Positions 20,330-32,052 of a stretch of DNA of 64,000 nt are shown here, one piece after another. The notes under the pieces are model-generated. The model was not told the DNA's origin and made no database searches. It saw only the letters and a list, made by a program, of their open reading frames with translations. The translations under genes and the position numbers were made by a program. Where the stretch lies: assembly GCA_016808115.1 (NCBI GenBank), contig JAEQBH010003864.1, forward strand, positions 186,001 through 250,000, written 5' to 3'. Numbering within the stretch: position 1 is the first letter of the stretch; every line of letters starts with the position of its first letter. This DNA comes from Tetrastigma voinierianum (taxonomy: Eukaryota; Streptophyta; Magnoliopsida; Vitales; Vitaceae).

Positions 20330-20465
20330 AATGTAACATGCTCATTGTGTTAATGTAATAAAATTTTCCTTAATGTAACACCCGTTTGCCTAATGTAGCA
20401 AACTTTTGTAAATGTATTACATTAAGCAAAAGTTTGTTACATTACCATAACAAGCATGTTACATT
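20330..20465. repeat. MITE-like foldback hairpin
   Basis: Arms of about 48 bp at 20330-20377 and 20418-20465 are imperfect inverted copies: the left arm starts AATGTAACATGCTCATTGTG and the right arm, reversed, reads AATGTAACATGCTTGTTATG. The loop is about 40 bp and itself contains a nested inversion around AGCAAACTTTTG / AAGCAAAAGTTTG. No coding capacity. Typical of a small foldback or MITE element near a gene. Confidence 0.75.
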
Positions 20466-20866
20466 ATCTATATAGTCTTAAAAGTACGAAGTGTTTTACA
20501 CTTTTACTTTCCAAAACTACGATTTTACTTTTTAATCTTCAAAACCACCTTTATAATCCATAAATACCCTTATGAATCAATATAATATAATCCATAAATA
20601 TCTTTATGAATCAACATAATTTTAATTCTTCTCCTTGTCTTTAATTTAACATAATCCTATAACTTTCATCATCGTCAACGTTTTAACGGAAAAATCAATG
20701 TCTGTGACGATGGAGGTGCCATTAAAGTTTTTTCCATAACCTTTTCAACCTTTTTCAGTAGCCCTCTCGTTCATGTTCTTCGGCAAGGCCAAGGGTTTCA
20801 AAAAGAAAAGTTTAACATAATAATGTCGACAAGATTAGGTTTAATTATTTTACCTTTAGTTATTAT
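20466..20866. other. AT-rich spacer, no gene
   Basis: Two near-identical AATCCATAAATA(C/T)C(C/T)TTATGAATCAA segments at about 20557 and 20591 form a short tandem duplication. No gene seen. Confidence 0.5.
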
Positions 20867-22932
20867 TGTGACGCCCCAAATCCGGGGTAATCGTTTGATA
20901 TCGAATCAATCCAGCGGAATACTGTGGATCACGGAGTAACCGAACACCACTTCTGAAAAATGGTAGTCTCAACATGCGGGGAGCTACACCCCGGAAATAC
21001 AAAACGTCCCCAAATGTCATACTCATCCAAATACATTATATTACATGGTTCAAGAGTTTTTACACTACTCTTAATACAAACATATATTAAAATTATAAGA
21101 TTATAATACATGTCATCCAAAACATGAAGCTCCCTGTTGGCTTTTTTCAAAATATTTTCTAAATGATCGTCTTCTCGAGCAGCTCCTGCCACGAAAAATA
21201 TTCCCTCGACATGTGGTGAGCTATTGCCCGAGTAATGGAATTACAAATGGGTTACTCTTCACCTAAGTACATATGCAATGATCAATGTAAACACACGCTC
21301 GAGTAAATGCAGCGATCCTACTTGAATGTCTGTGCCGATCGAGTAATACCGAGTCATATGACTCCACTCACACTTGCACAAGCCATGCATGAAAACACCA
21401 TTTCAAGCTCAAAACTTGTTGTTCTTGAAAATACCTTGCAATTTCGATAAAAATGGCAAGTTTTCAAGGCGAATGTGTTGGAGAACTTCAGCTTGATCAT
21501 GGTCCTCATCTAAATGACACGGTGGGCCGTCTCTGACATTCTCGGAGAAAAATCATCTGTGAAATTCCTTTACTTAATCATATTTAAGTTTTCAAAAAAT
21601 TCATGTCATGCACTCACACCTAATTTCTAGGTTACCCCGGTGCATATGAAATGCATCATGCCATTTCAACACAATTTATACAACACATGCCAATACATCA
21701 TCATGCATATATTGATATAAATTAAATCACAACAACATGTTACTCTATTTTAATCAATAACATCAATTATGAAATATTCTCATATTTGCACTCAAACCAC
21801 ATGTTATTCAATGTTTATCAACCAACACCCAAATTAGCTCACTTGAGCTATACACTATTCCATTTCCAATGGCCTACACACACAATTATATTTTTGTATA
21901 ATTGTGGCTCATGTTAACACATTCATGCATTAACCTATTAATTTCATTAATCAACCAACTTCGACCATTCATTTTCATACAATTTCTTTACACCACTCAT
22001 GGACATTTTGGTCCATTTCATACAAATGGGATTTGTTTTTACAGTCCTAAAAATAGACAAGTATATAGAGCGTGCGTGGAAGTGACCCACTCATCGGCTG
22101 TCAGCTCCACTTCTGTGACGCAGAAATTCGCGTATTTGGCCTCTTTTTCCATTCATGTTTTGTTGATAAAATTGAAACTGGCGACCAGGCGATCTGTGAT
22201 TCTCTGGCTGTGACTCAAAGTTAACATTAGTTGAGTTTGGAGGCCGGTGCGATCCCCTCCGGCCTCATCAACTCAATCATCAACAAAACACTTAAACAAA
22301 GGTTAAAACAAGTAGGATAAAACCCCTACCTCACGGAGTTTGTCGAAAACTCCTCGAGCAGTGCCCAGCGTAGTCTCATCGCGTGGCGGCTTTCTTCTTG
22401 GCGAGAAATCATTGGTCACGATTAGCGGGATCTTAAAGAGAAGTGACTCTCTCTTTAAAAAAAATCACATAACTCCATTTTCTGCACCTGCTGCATCACG
22501 TTTTCCAACCCTTAACGTTTTTCTTTTGGCTTTAATTAGGAGATATTTACTATTCATGTTTTGTCCTTATCCCATTAAGAATTCAAAAAATGCCATCCAT
22601 GTCCCTAAAATCTTGGATTTTGACACGTGGCACTATCTCGGCCATCCATTTCCATCATCTCTCTACTCTTGCAACATGTGTCATATGTGTACATGTTATA
22701 TGTGACTTTTGTCACAACACATATCGTTTTACGGCACTTGATACTCGGTGCCTCGAAAAGCGATGCAAGTCCGGCTTGTCTCGAGTCGTGAGTCGGCGTG
22801 TTAGCTAGATTTCACGAGGCGATTCCAACGGTGAAGTCCGTTTTATCATCTGAGATCTAGAAAAATTTCGGATTTTACCAAAGTTACGATTTTACCCTTT
22901 TTCAGAAAATTGGAATTTTCTCGGGTCTTATA
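20867..22932 (+). mobile_element. Solo LTR (2.07 kb) with perfect target duplication
   Basis: Begins TGTGACGCCCCAAATCCGGGG and ends CTCGGGTCTTATA. It is flanked by ATTAT at 20862-20866 and again at 22933-22937. The canonical CA end appears mutated to TA. No primer site, gag or pol is present. Related LTRs occur at 48242 (same strand) and 63014 (opposite strand), sharing the TTTCACGAGGCGATT...AACGG...CCGTTT...ATCTAGAAA block near the 3' end. Confidence 0.9.
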
Positions 22933-22937
22933 ATTAT

Positions 22938-24554
22938 TTTAGACAACGATGAAAGGAAATGTAAGTTTTTTATTCATATTCAATTTTACTTTATCAACGT
23001 TTTTTTAGGGGTTTAATATGTGGTTTAGATACAGTTTCATTATAGTTTAACATCGTTTAATATATAATATTCTTAATTAACTGTAAGCGCTTTCAATTCT
23101 AGTATTATGGTGAGTTCTTAATCTATTGCTTTGAATCTATTTTTATATATTCATAATTCTCTGCTTTGCTTTCAATTTTGGTATTCTTGTGAGTTCTGAA
23201 TCTATTTCATTTATTTATTTTTTCTATTGGATTTCAAAAATATTATTCATGATGCATGTGAAAACCTGTGCATAAGGTGAGTTTGAATTTATCTTTTTTT
23301 TGTCATTTTTTTCTCAAACCATTTCATATGGATTTCTAAATTATTCATGATGTAGGTGAAAACTCAATTCATAAGGATCAAGATTAAGGTCATATATTCA
23401 TGAGATTTTTCTTCTTGTGCTTTACTTGATTGGTGGGAGGAACAAAAGAGAGGAAAAGAAAAGTTTGGATCAATTATTGACATATGGTGTGTGCGTTGCT
23501 CTTGGGTCGGGAATTTGTCCTTAGGTTCCAAATGATGGTGAAATTAAGATTTCGAATTCTTATTGCTATTAATTATTTATTTTTCAGCGCTTCCTAATGA
23601 TTCTAAGTCTCAAATTATTGTTATTTTAGTTTAGTAAGATAATTTTTTCAAAAAATACATACTATCTTGATTGCTCTAAATTTTGTAAAATTTCTTTTAC
23701 TATAATATTTGAGTATTTCTTAAGATTTTCTTTTCTCCTTAAAATAATAATATATTTGGAAGTTTTGATGATGAGGTTAAATATAGATAGTCATTTTTAA
23801 TTAAAATTTTTATTCCATTTGACATAATTTGGTATATAAAAAATATTCCTTATATGACAAATATTTCTTTTTCCTTTTATTTCATAAATACTTTACTTCA
23901 ATTATCTTATTCCATTTCACGTAACTTATTATACCAATAACAATAATTGATAACACCCTGTCATGATTAGTTAGTTAATCATCAAACATAAAAAATAAAA
24001 TAGGGGAAAAGATAGTGATAGTGGGTATCCATAGAAAAAAAAAGAAAATATAAAGTTTGTAAATGAATATGCAATGAAGAGTTAAAATGTTAGGTCCTAG
24101 TCAGAAGCAGGGTAATAAACAACCAAAATTATTTTGTTTAGGGCAAGAACACACCACAAACAAACTATTTTTTATTTTTCAAATCCCCCATCAAATGAGA
24201 GCCTTGGAGTTGTTTGGATTTACCCATCCAGGCAATAATATCAACTTCTCTAAAATCATGCCACTAGAAGAGAGAACAAACAATACTATCAGTAAAAACA
24301 CTGAACAGTAATCTAAGTGAATTATCACTTGGTCAAAGACCTAATAACTGTTGTTTATTTATTAAATTAAGCAAAACATCCGTAATGTCTCGTTACTTGA
24401 CTCCACAACCCAACCGTTTCGATCTAAAATATGGTGGGTTTCTTATCACTCCTTGGCATATCTGTACAATATCAATACCCTCTGTGATAGTAACCTTGTC
24501 CTCGAGGTTCAATTGGAGGAATTTATTTTTATCCACTTCTTTATATGTATGCTT
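22938..24554. other. AT-rich intergenic DNA, no gene recognised
   Basis: Long A/T-rich stretch with two related segments (TTTCAATTCTAGTATTATGGTGAGTTCTTAATC at about 23090 and a variant at about 23170). The frame at 24087-24311 shows no domain I know. Confidence 0.55.
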
Positions 24555-24840
24555 TGTTAGATAAATAATTTTGTGGACTTAGAATAATTAGTTACTCATA
24601 CCAATAAATTTTCATCTTATTAATGAAATGACATATACTATTTATAGTGGGCCCTTGGTACACACACTCTCTATAAGACTCTGAGTTATTTATTGGTGAG
24701 AAGACAGCTCTCTTTAAAAGCTCATTATAACTTGCACAAACTATAAAAGGCATAGAGCAGTAATGGATTTATATATTTGTATTTTTGATGAATTTAGGGT
24801 TTTTCATAAATAAAGTGGTTTGAGAGTAGTGTGTCATGGA
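24555..24840 (+). repeat. 5' LTR of copia element (partial)
   Basis: Starts TGTTAGATAAATAATTTTGTGG and contains CTATAAAAGG (about 24743), a TATA-like promoter element. Similarity to the inverted copy at 24995 ends near GAGAGTAGTGT, so the true 3' end and a plus-strand primer site are missing. Confidence 0.7.
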
Positions 24841-24980
24841 AGGCACCACTGTTCTTTGTCTCATAGGAATTGGTCAGTTATCGTAGTTGTGTTTGGGAGG
24901 TTAGTATATTTTATGCTTTAAAGAAATTGTTATGTATGTTTTCACAGAAAACTCATATTTAGCATAAGCATATCACCTTT

Positions 24981-25093
24981 GCTCTGATACCAATTGTTAT
25001 AAATATTTGAAGAAGCATATGGATACACTACTCTCAAACCACTCTCTTATTTATGAAAACCCTAGATCACCAAAAAAATAGCATACAACTTAT

Positions 25094-25094
<1 letters not shown>
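24981..25094 (-). repeat. Inverted copia LTR end with tRNA-Met primer site
   Basis: On the minus strand an LTR end ...AAATATTTATAACA (to 24995) is followed by TGGTATCAGAGC (24992-24981), a perfect plant tRNA-iMet primer site. The LTR part, reversed, matches 24782-24835 (GGTTTGAGAGTAGTGT and AGGGTTTTCATAAATAA), so two LTR ends of one family face each other here. Confidence 0.75.

Positions 25095-25134
<40 letters not shown>
25095..25134. repeat. (CA)n(TA)n compound microsatellite
   Basis: About 9 CA then about 11 TA dinucleotides. Confidence 0.95.
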
Positions 25135-25135
<1 letters not shown>

Positions 25136-26496
25136 GTTAAGATTATCCTTAATTTTTCCTTTCTTTCTCATTAAGGTTTCTATCCAATGTAAAGACTTGA
25201 TCAATTCCTAATCGGATACTGCATGATTGTGTTCTCAATTCAGAATGAATATTTTCCGAGCCTTTATTTTGATATGAAATACACAAATTTGGTAAATCTC
25301 ATTATAAGAATAAAAAATAAAATTGTTATTTATTATTTCTTATAAAAAAAATAGATAAATAATGATGAATCTCATTTATTTATTTATTTGTTTGTTTCCT
25401 TATTATTCAATTTCAAATTTCTTGAATTAAATTAAATATCTATGTTCGGAATTGAATTGTGTGAGCTTTCCCTAAAGAGGTTTTGTGCCTAGTTGGTATA
25501 GTAGTGTGGGATTATAGGTACTCATCTGTCATGAGACTTATTTTTGCATGTGTTATGTGTACCAATGTAATGTGTGATGGCATAGTGAATATATTGTTTT
25601 TTTACTTATTTCATGAAATTGCTACTATGTTATTTTCTCCTACTTATTAACCAGGGTCTATATGGATAACTAGGCTACCATGTCGGTGGTTTTAGTTGTT
25701 TTGTATGAAACCTAGAGGAATGGCGGTGAAGTGAGTTAGATGCGAAACATACGGGTTAAGGTTACCACATTTGTTAATTTTGATTAATCATTTGATTATA
25801 CGAATTTATTTGTTAGTATCCTGGCAGTGAAAGGTATCTTTAGTGCTTTCTGAACAAGCAGTGATATTGATTTTTATGTTTTGTGTTGAGAGGTTTGGAA
25901 ATAGTTATCGTTTCATATATTTTAAATGACTTGTTGTGTTTGATATTTCCACAACTAGTAGCACACCAAATCATTTTTTACTGATGTTATCATGATAACA
26001 ATTGGATGGGACCAGTGCAGAAGTAGAAGAAGAGCTAATTATGAATATGACATTTCTGAAATTGGATTTGGCTTTGAGATGAATCCACAGAGAAACCAAC
26101 TTATGAGAGCGGTGCAAGTGGGCGGCTTTCATACAGGATTAGGAGCACTCTAATAAGTGTTGTATGATGATGATGGAGGGAATTGCATGGATGAGTTGTA
26201 TGCGCCTGGCGGTACAAGGTGGATACATAGGGGACTATGAGAATAGGAAGGGTTTATCCAGGATTGACATGAATGAAGCATCATTACTTGGAGCTTTGCC
26301 AGATAATAATATAAGTATGATGGAGTTAAAGGAGCAAGGGACCATATTATGTTTTGCTTAACCTATTATAATAAGTGTAAAGGGCTGGATGAAGTATATA
26401 CATGGGACAAAGGAAGAATACTTCAATGCCAGAGCTAATGATAATTCCTGATGTACATTGGGATAATTTCTAGGCACCGGTAAGGTTAAGTGAAGG
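25135..26496. other. Decayed upstream part of copia element, no domain readable
   Basis: Low-complexity A/T-rich DNA to about 25450, then sequence with no readable Gag or protease motif. A 65-residue frame at 26164-26361 has no known domain. Gag and protease should lie here if the element was once complete. Confidence 0.45.
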
Positions 26497-27380
26497 ATGG
26501 AATGCTTTACAATCATGACTATCAAAACTCCCATCAACATTGTAGAATGTGTGAAAGGGAAGCTAACTTCCGAAGTACGAAAAGATAGGATAGCAATGTG
26601 TAGAGATGTTTTGGAGCTAATCCACACTGATATATGTGGACCTTTCACACTAACTGCTTTGGGTGGCTATAGGTATTTTATTACCTTCTTTGATGATTTC
26701 TCTCGTTATGGACATGTTGAACTTATCCATGAAAAGTCGATTCTTTAGTTGCCTTTAAGGAGTTTAAGGCAAAGATGAAGCTTCAAAAGAATAAGAAGGT
26801 AAAATCTATAAGGTCTGATAGAGGTGGATGGTTTTATGGTAGATATGATGAAACTAGACGGAACGCAGGGCCATTCACAATTTATTTACATGAGTGTGGC
26901 ATTGATGTGCAATACACAATACCTAGAACTCCTCAACATAATGGCATAGCTGAGAAGAGAAATCGCACTTTGTTAGGTATGGTGTGTTCTATGTTGGCAA
27001 ATTCTAGCTTGCTGAATTACTTGTGGGGAGAGGCTTTAAGGACGACGACTTGTATTTTGAATCAAGGTCCAAGTAAATATGTTCCTAAGACTCCTTTTTA
27101 ATTGTGGTCAGAAAAACAACCTAATTTGCACCATTTTCGTGTATGGGGTTGCAAAGTCGAAGTGTGAATTTATAATCCCCAAATTAAGAAGTTGGATCTA
27201 AAACCATTAGTGGTTATTTTGTTGGCTATTGTATAGGATCTAGAGGTTCAAGATTCTTTTGATTGTCTCATACAACCAGAATTATGGAGTTAGACGAAGT
27301 TGTTTAGTTTGAAGATGATTTTGGATTTGATAGCGATAACGGTCGAGAGCCTCGGTCAGAAGGAAGTATATTCATTCCCA
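26497..27380 (+). pseudogene. pol: Ty1/copia integrase
   Basis: CVKGKLTSEVRKDRIAMC precedes the core. The three catalytic acidic residues are visible: Asp in LIHTDICGPFTLTALGGYRY, Asp in IRSDRGGWFYGRYDETRRN, and Glu in NGIAEKRNRTLLGMVCSML. LWGEALRTTTCILNQGPSK and a following RHFHVWGCK-like piece give the C-terminal core. A frame change lies near 26748 and a stop near 27100. The D-D-E residues are preserved but the frame is broken. Confidence 0.92.
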
Positions 27381-27414
27381 ATGTTTTTGTTCCTGATATA
27401 GATGTTTTGATTTA

Positions 27415-28540
27415 ATGGTTGATGGACCAGTAGTTGGTCAGAATGATCTTGTTGTTGATGAGCAGGATATTTTAACTATTACAGAAGATTATGTGCCTTT
27501 GAGAAGATCACAATGGACTAGAAGATCAGCTATTCTTGATGACTATGAGGTTTACTTGCAAGATCATGATTATGACATAAGTGATGATTCATATCCAGTC
27601 ACTTATGAGGAGGCCATAAGCAGTTCACACTCCAATTTTTGGTTAGATGCAATGGAAGATGAAATAAAATCCATAGCATTAAATGGTGTATGAGATTTGG
27701 TTGAGTTACCATATGGTAGCAAGCCTATTGGGTGAAAATAGGTCTTTTAAGACTAAAATAGACTCTAATGATCAAGTGGAGTATAAGGCTAGATTTGTCG
27801 CCAAAGGGTTTAGCCAGAAAGAAGGAATTGATTATACATAGACATTCTCTCCCGTATCCACAAAGGATTCTTTTACAATCATTATGCCGATTGTGGCGCA
27901 TTATGAAATGGAGTTGCATCAAATAGATGTTAAGACTGCCTTTCTTAATGGTGATTTGTTTGAGGATGTGTATATGGTTCAACTAGTTGGCTTCCAACAA
28001 AAGAGGAATGATAATTTGGTTTGTAAGCTTAAGAAGTCAATTTATGGTCTTAAGTAGGCTTTGAGGCAATGGTGTATAAAGTTTGATGAGGTTATCATTA
28101 GAAATGGTTTTAAAGAAAATGTTGTTGATAGGTGCATATATATGAAGGTCAGTGGGAGCAGTTTTATATTTCTGGTGTTGTATGTTGATGACATACTCTT
28201 GGCTACTAATGATAATGACCTATTGGCTGAGACAAAGTAGATGTTGTGCGGACATGAAAGATCTTGGTGAGGCTTCTTTTGTTTTGGGCATCAAGATTGT
28301 TCGAGATAGGAATAATCATGTGTTACAGTTATCTCAGAGCTTATATTGATAGGATCCTTAAGAGGTTTGACATGCACAATTGTTCTCCTGGAAGTGTACT
28401 AGTCATGCATGGTGAAAGACTTTCTAAGGATCAGTGTCCTAAGAATGATAGAGAAATGATGGCAATGAAAAATGTTCGCTATTCTTTAGTAGTGGGTACG
28501 TGGTTTAATGTATACTCAAGTTTGTACACAGCCTGACATA
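27415..28540 (+). pseudogene. pol: Ty1/copia reverse transcriptase
   Basis: PLRRSQWTRRSAILDDYEVY and TYEEAISSSHSNFWLDAMED lead into RT. EYKARFVAKGFSQKEGIDYT, ELHQIDVKTAFLNGDLFED, LKKSIYGLK and VVDRCIYMKVSGSSFIFLV follow, and LYVDDILLATNDND carries an intact YVDD site at about 28177-28188. DLGEASFVLGIKIVRDRNN and AYIDRILKRFDM give the thumb. Stops near 27693, 27840, 28055 and 28240 plus frame changes make it dead. Confidence 0.93.
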
Positions 28541-29130
28541 TCTTTTGTTATGGGTGCGCTTGGTAGATTTATGAGCAATCCTGGTCTTATTCATTACCAA
28601 GAAGTTAAAAAGGTCTTTAGGTATTTTCAAGGTACTAAAGATCATATGTTGATGACACACCAACTCCCCTTAATGTAGTGGGTTACAGTGATACAGATTT
28701 TAAAGGTTGTGTGGATGATAAGAAATCTACCACTGGATATATATTTTCCATGGAAAGAAGAGTTGTGTCTTAGAGGAGTGCTAAGCAATTTATGACAACA
28801 TCCTCGACTATGGAGGCAGAATATGTGACGTGTTATAAGGCTACTCGTCATGTAGTTTGGCTTCAAAATTTTATTTGTGATTTGGGAGTAGTTGACTCCA
28901 TTGAGAGGCCTATTATGATGTATTGTGACAATATTGTTGCGGTGTCTTTCTCCAATAATTTAAAAGGTACCTTCGGTGTGAGGTACATTGATGTTAAGTA
29001 TTATTATTTATTTCTTTGAGTATTTTTTGATACATTGATGGATGTGGATTATTGTTTATTTATGAGATGATTTATTACACATTATTGCTTCTTATATTCA
29101 CAAGCTTGTTTGAGACTTTTAATCTTTGTA
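28541..29130 (+). pseudogene. pol: Ty1/copia RNase H and 3' end
   Basis: RPDISFVMG-like, NPGLIHYQEVKKVFRY and GTKDHM pieces come first, then GYSDTDFKGCVDDKKSTTGY and SSTMEAEYVTCYKATRHVVW. WLQNFICDLGVVDSIERP and YCDNIVAVSFSNN carry the remaining RNase H motifs. The copia sequence is interrupted at 29134 by element C. Confidence 0.9.
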
Positions 29131-29134
29131 TATG

Positions 29135-32052
29135 TGTTCGGTTGTTTTCATTTATATAAAAGTTTGGTCAAAAGCAACCTAATCCGCAAGTGCATGGATC
29201 ACAAGTAATATAGTGGTTTTCAAATTAAAAACCCTAATATGTTGAACCAGCAGGAAGATGGTTTAAGTGAGGTTAATTACGTGACTACTCAAGAATTTTA
29301 CTATTTGAGCAAAATAAAATATTGTGAGGGGTTGTTAACTAGAAATAAAACTAATTTAACTACAATTTACTTTAAAATATTAGCAAATGCTTGGGCTAAG
29401 ATGCAAGAACGACTTTACGGAATGACACTAGGGCCGGCTGTCTCCATTGGTGCATTGATGGCTTATGTCCATTAAGCATTGATTAAGTGAAGATACTCTT
29501 GTGCTTACCCAAGGAACTCTGCATGAGGATCACTCTTTCGAGTCTCTCCTCAATTTCTCACACCTAATCCCTATTCTCCTTTCGGCCCATCTAGGTCAAA
29601 GGATGTGTTAATTGTGCTAAGGTAAATTAGTCCTTGGGAATTTCCTTTGGTCACCTTTCGGTCCATGCAATGAAATTTCTCGGGTTATGCTTCCGGATGA
29701 TCTGCCTGGACAGCGATGTCACATAAGGTTAGATGATATCCCTCCCAATAAAATACATCAAGTACTAGGCATTCCTAATTTCCTAGACTTCTTTAATTAA
29801 GTTAAGTTGATTTTATCAATTATGAACATTAGGGAATGGAAATCAAGTCCCAAGGGTATAATTCCAACTGTCACTTTGGAAACTCTTTGAGCTTTAAGGC
29901 TCAATCTCACTACCTAACATGCAACGACTGAATAAAAATATGGAAATTCATAGAACCACATTATAAAACCTCAACACAAGATACATTCACAAAATCATTC
30001 AATGTATTTATAAAGCAGAACACGATGTCGGCCAGTGACCACTAGATGAGGTTTAGCCTCATAAAGCCTTAAAACCCAACAAAATCATGTCTACAACAAA
30101 CATAATGATGAAGGATTAAGAAAAGAGAAGGGTTAGGGATACAAAATAAATGCAGTATTAGGAGTCCCCCCCAATCATGCTCCACCACTAAAGAAGTCTT
30201 ATAGCAGCTGGATCTTTTAACTTGACTTGAACTGGCCAAAAACTAAGAAAATCCAAAAACCCTAGAAAAATGAAAGCTTAAAGGGTATATGTGCAATGCT
30301 CCAAGTTCTCTCCAAGATTGTCTATATCTTCTCAAATATTAAAAGGTATTATTTATGGTGTTGGAAAATGACCAAAATGGGGCTGAGAATGAGAGCATTT
30401 TTGTCCTAACCCAACATCCTTCACCTAGGCGAAGTGTCCTTTGCCTTGGTGATGGGCCAAAAGTGAGTGTGTAAAATTAGGTGGGAAACGCAAACCCGTG
30501 TGTGCAAGTATACGCGTCGAGTTGACATAGTGTAGTGGTTAGTCAAGTGTCGTTCCCTTGAAGAGAAGCGTGTTGACTACTGATTTAATGACAGTATGTG
30601 TTGATTCTGTCTACAAGCGAGTTGCGTAAATTACTTGGATGTAAAAACTGCATGAATGTATTGAATTATATCAATGAATAGAAACCTAGGGTTTCACAGT
30701 CCTACACTTGATGATGTCAATTCAATTAAGGGCTTATTGAAGTATTCATACGAGTTATGTTGGCGGGTTGATATTTCCTACAAGATATTCTCTCTTGAGA
30801 TATACTTGCATATCTCGCCAGTGGGGTGTATTGCATCTCTGCCTCAACCCCTCGACTCCAAAATGCCTAAATGTGTAAACCCTAGTGCCACACTTGCAGT
30901 CTGGAATATCTCTATTCTTCGACTACCCAAGTGTTGCTTTAACCATGTCTGAAGTATCTTCTCCTAGATCTCAAGCTCCGGCTTTTAGCATGTCATGGTT
31001 GGACAGACAATAACATGTAATTAAACCCCAGAATTGAAGCAAACATATGAACTCATATTAATAATCAAATAAGCCAAAATCGAAAATCAATCCATCAAAT
31101 TGTGGTTAGGGATGGAAAAACCCTAGAGAAAAGAATTAGTTCATCATATTATTCATTCTGATTGAAGAGTCGAATCATGACGAGTTGGAAGGAAGAATTC
31201 TGAAACTCCTTCTTCGCAATCTTTCCGATCCGTCGATCTTGGTTTCTCTCTCTTGTCTCCCGCTTCTTCTCGATCCAAAATCCCTTTACTTCGAAAAATC
31301 TTCCCTTTTATATCTCGAGACGCGGGCCCATCAATAGCCGTGAAAGCTAGGGTTTTTTTTCGAGTTCCCGTAATGGAAAGGGAACCTCGTTTCGCCGCGG
31401 TGAAGGTGGCTTGGCAGTGGCGGACTCGAGGCCTTTAATTCCCGGACTTTGCGGTTCGCTGAAGGGGGTCTTGCGAGGCGAAGTGCCGCGGCGAAGTGCT
31501 TCGCTTATGGCCGAGCTATCCGCGACAAACCAATAGCCTTCTTCTTGACTTTTTGTCATTTACCTTATGTTCTATTTTTTTCTTTTAAATGCCTTTTGAT
31601 TTACAACATCTCATATTCTCAAACAATATAATATGAGGATTGGCATGATATTAATGAAAAGACTATGAATCATGCATTTTAGTTATAAGAACACAGAATT
31701 CAATGAAATGCATGATTATCAGTCATAGTGAAGACAATTGTTTGCAATCAAAGTAGACTTCCTTCGCCTAGGCAAAGGTCTTCTTCGCTGGGTAGACTTG
31801 AAACCTTCACCTTCTTTTGTCTTTTGTCTTCGCCTCGTGACTACTCTCTTGCCTTAGCGAAGCAGTGCCCTCTTGTCGGATGCAACCTCTCTTGCCACCT
31901 CTTATTTGCTTTCTTTCTTTAATACCTACAAAACTCACAGGGTCTTGAGGGATTGAGTATAATATCTCGCACCAAGGGTGTGAATCTAGCATTTAGGTTG
32001 CATAAACACATGAGAAACATGCTATAAATTCTTATACAATTCACCTCTATCA
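29135..32052 (-). repeat. 3' LTR of element C, enlarged by a nested solo LTR
   Basis: Matches 41500-43219 in two blocks (29135 to about 30452 and about 31728 to 32052). The middle is an unrelated 1.27-kb insertion. Shared blocks include GGTCAAAAGCAACCTAATCC, CGACTTTACGGAATGACACT and TTGCATAAACACATGAGAAAC-like sequence. The open frame at 29239-29475 is only LTR. Confidence 0.9.
30453..31727 (-). mobile_element. Nested solo LTR inside 3' LTR of C
   Basis: The sister LTR reads CTTGGTGAAGACAGGTGTCTGCAATCAAAG continuously (about 42803-42830), while the left LTR is interrupted after CTTGGTGA and resumes at GTGAAGACAATTGTTTGCAATC. The insert contains GTGCAAGTATACGCGTCGAG...GTCGTTCCC, the usual end of Athila-type LTRs on the minus strand. 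The short GTGA repeated at both edges may be part of the target duplication; exact ends are uncertain by a few bases. Its right half matches 50720-51325. Confidence 0.75.
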
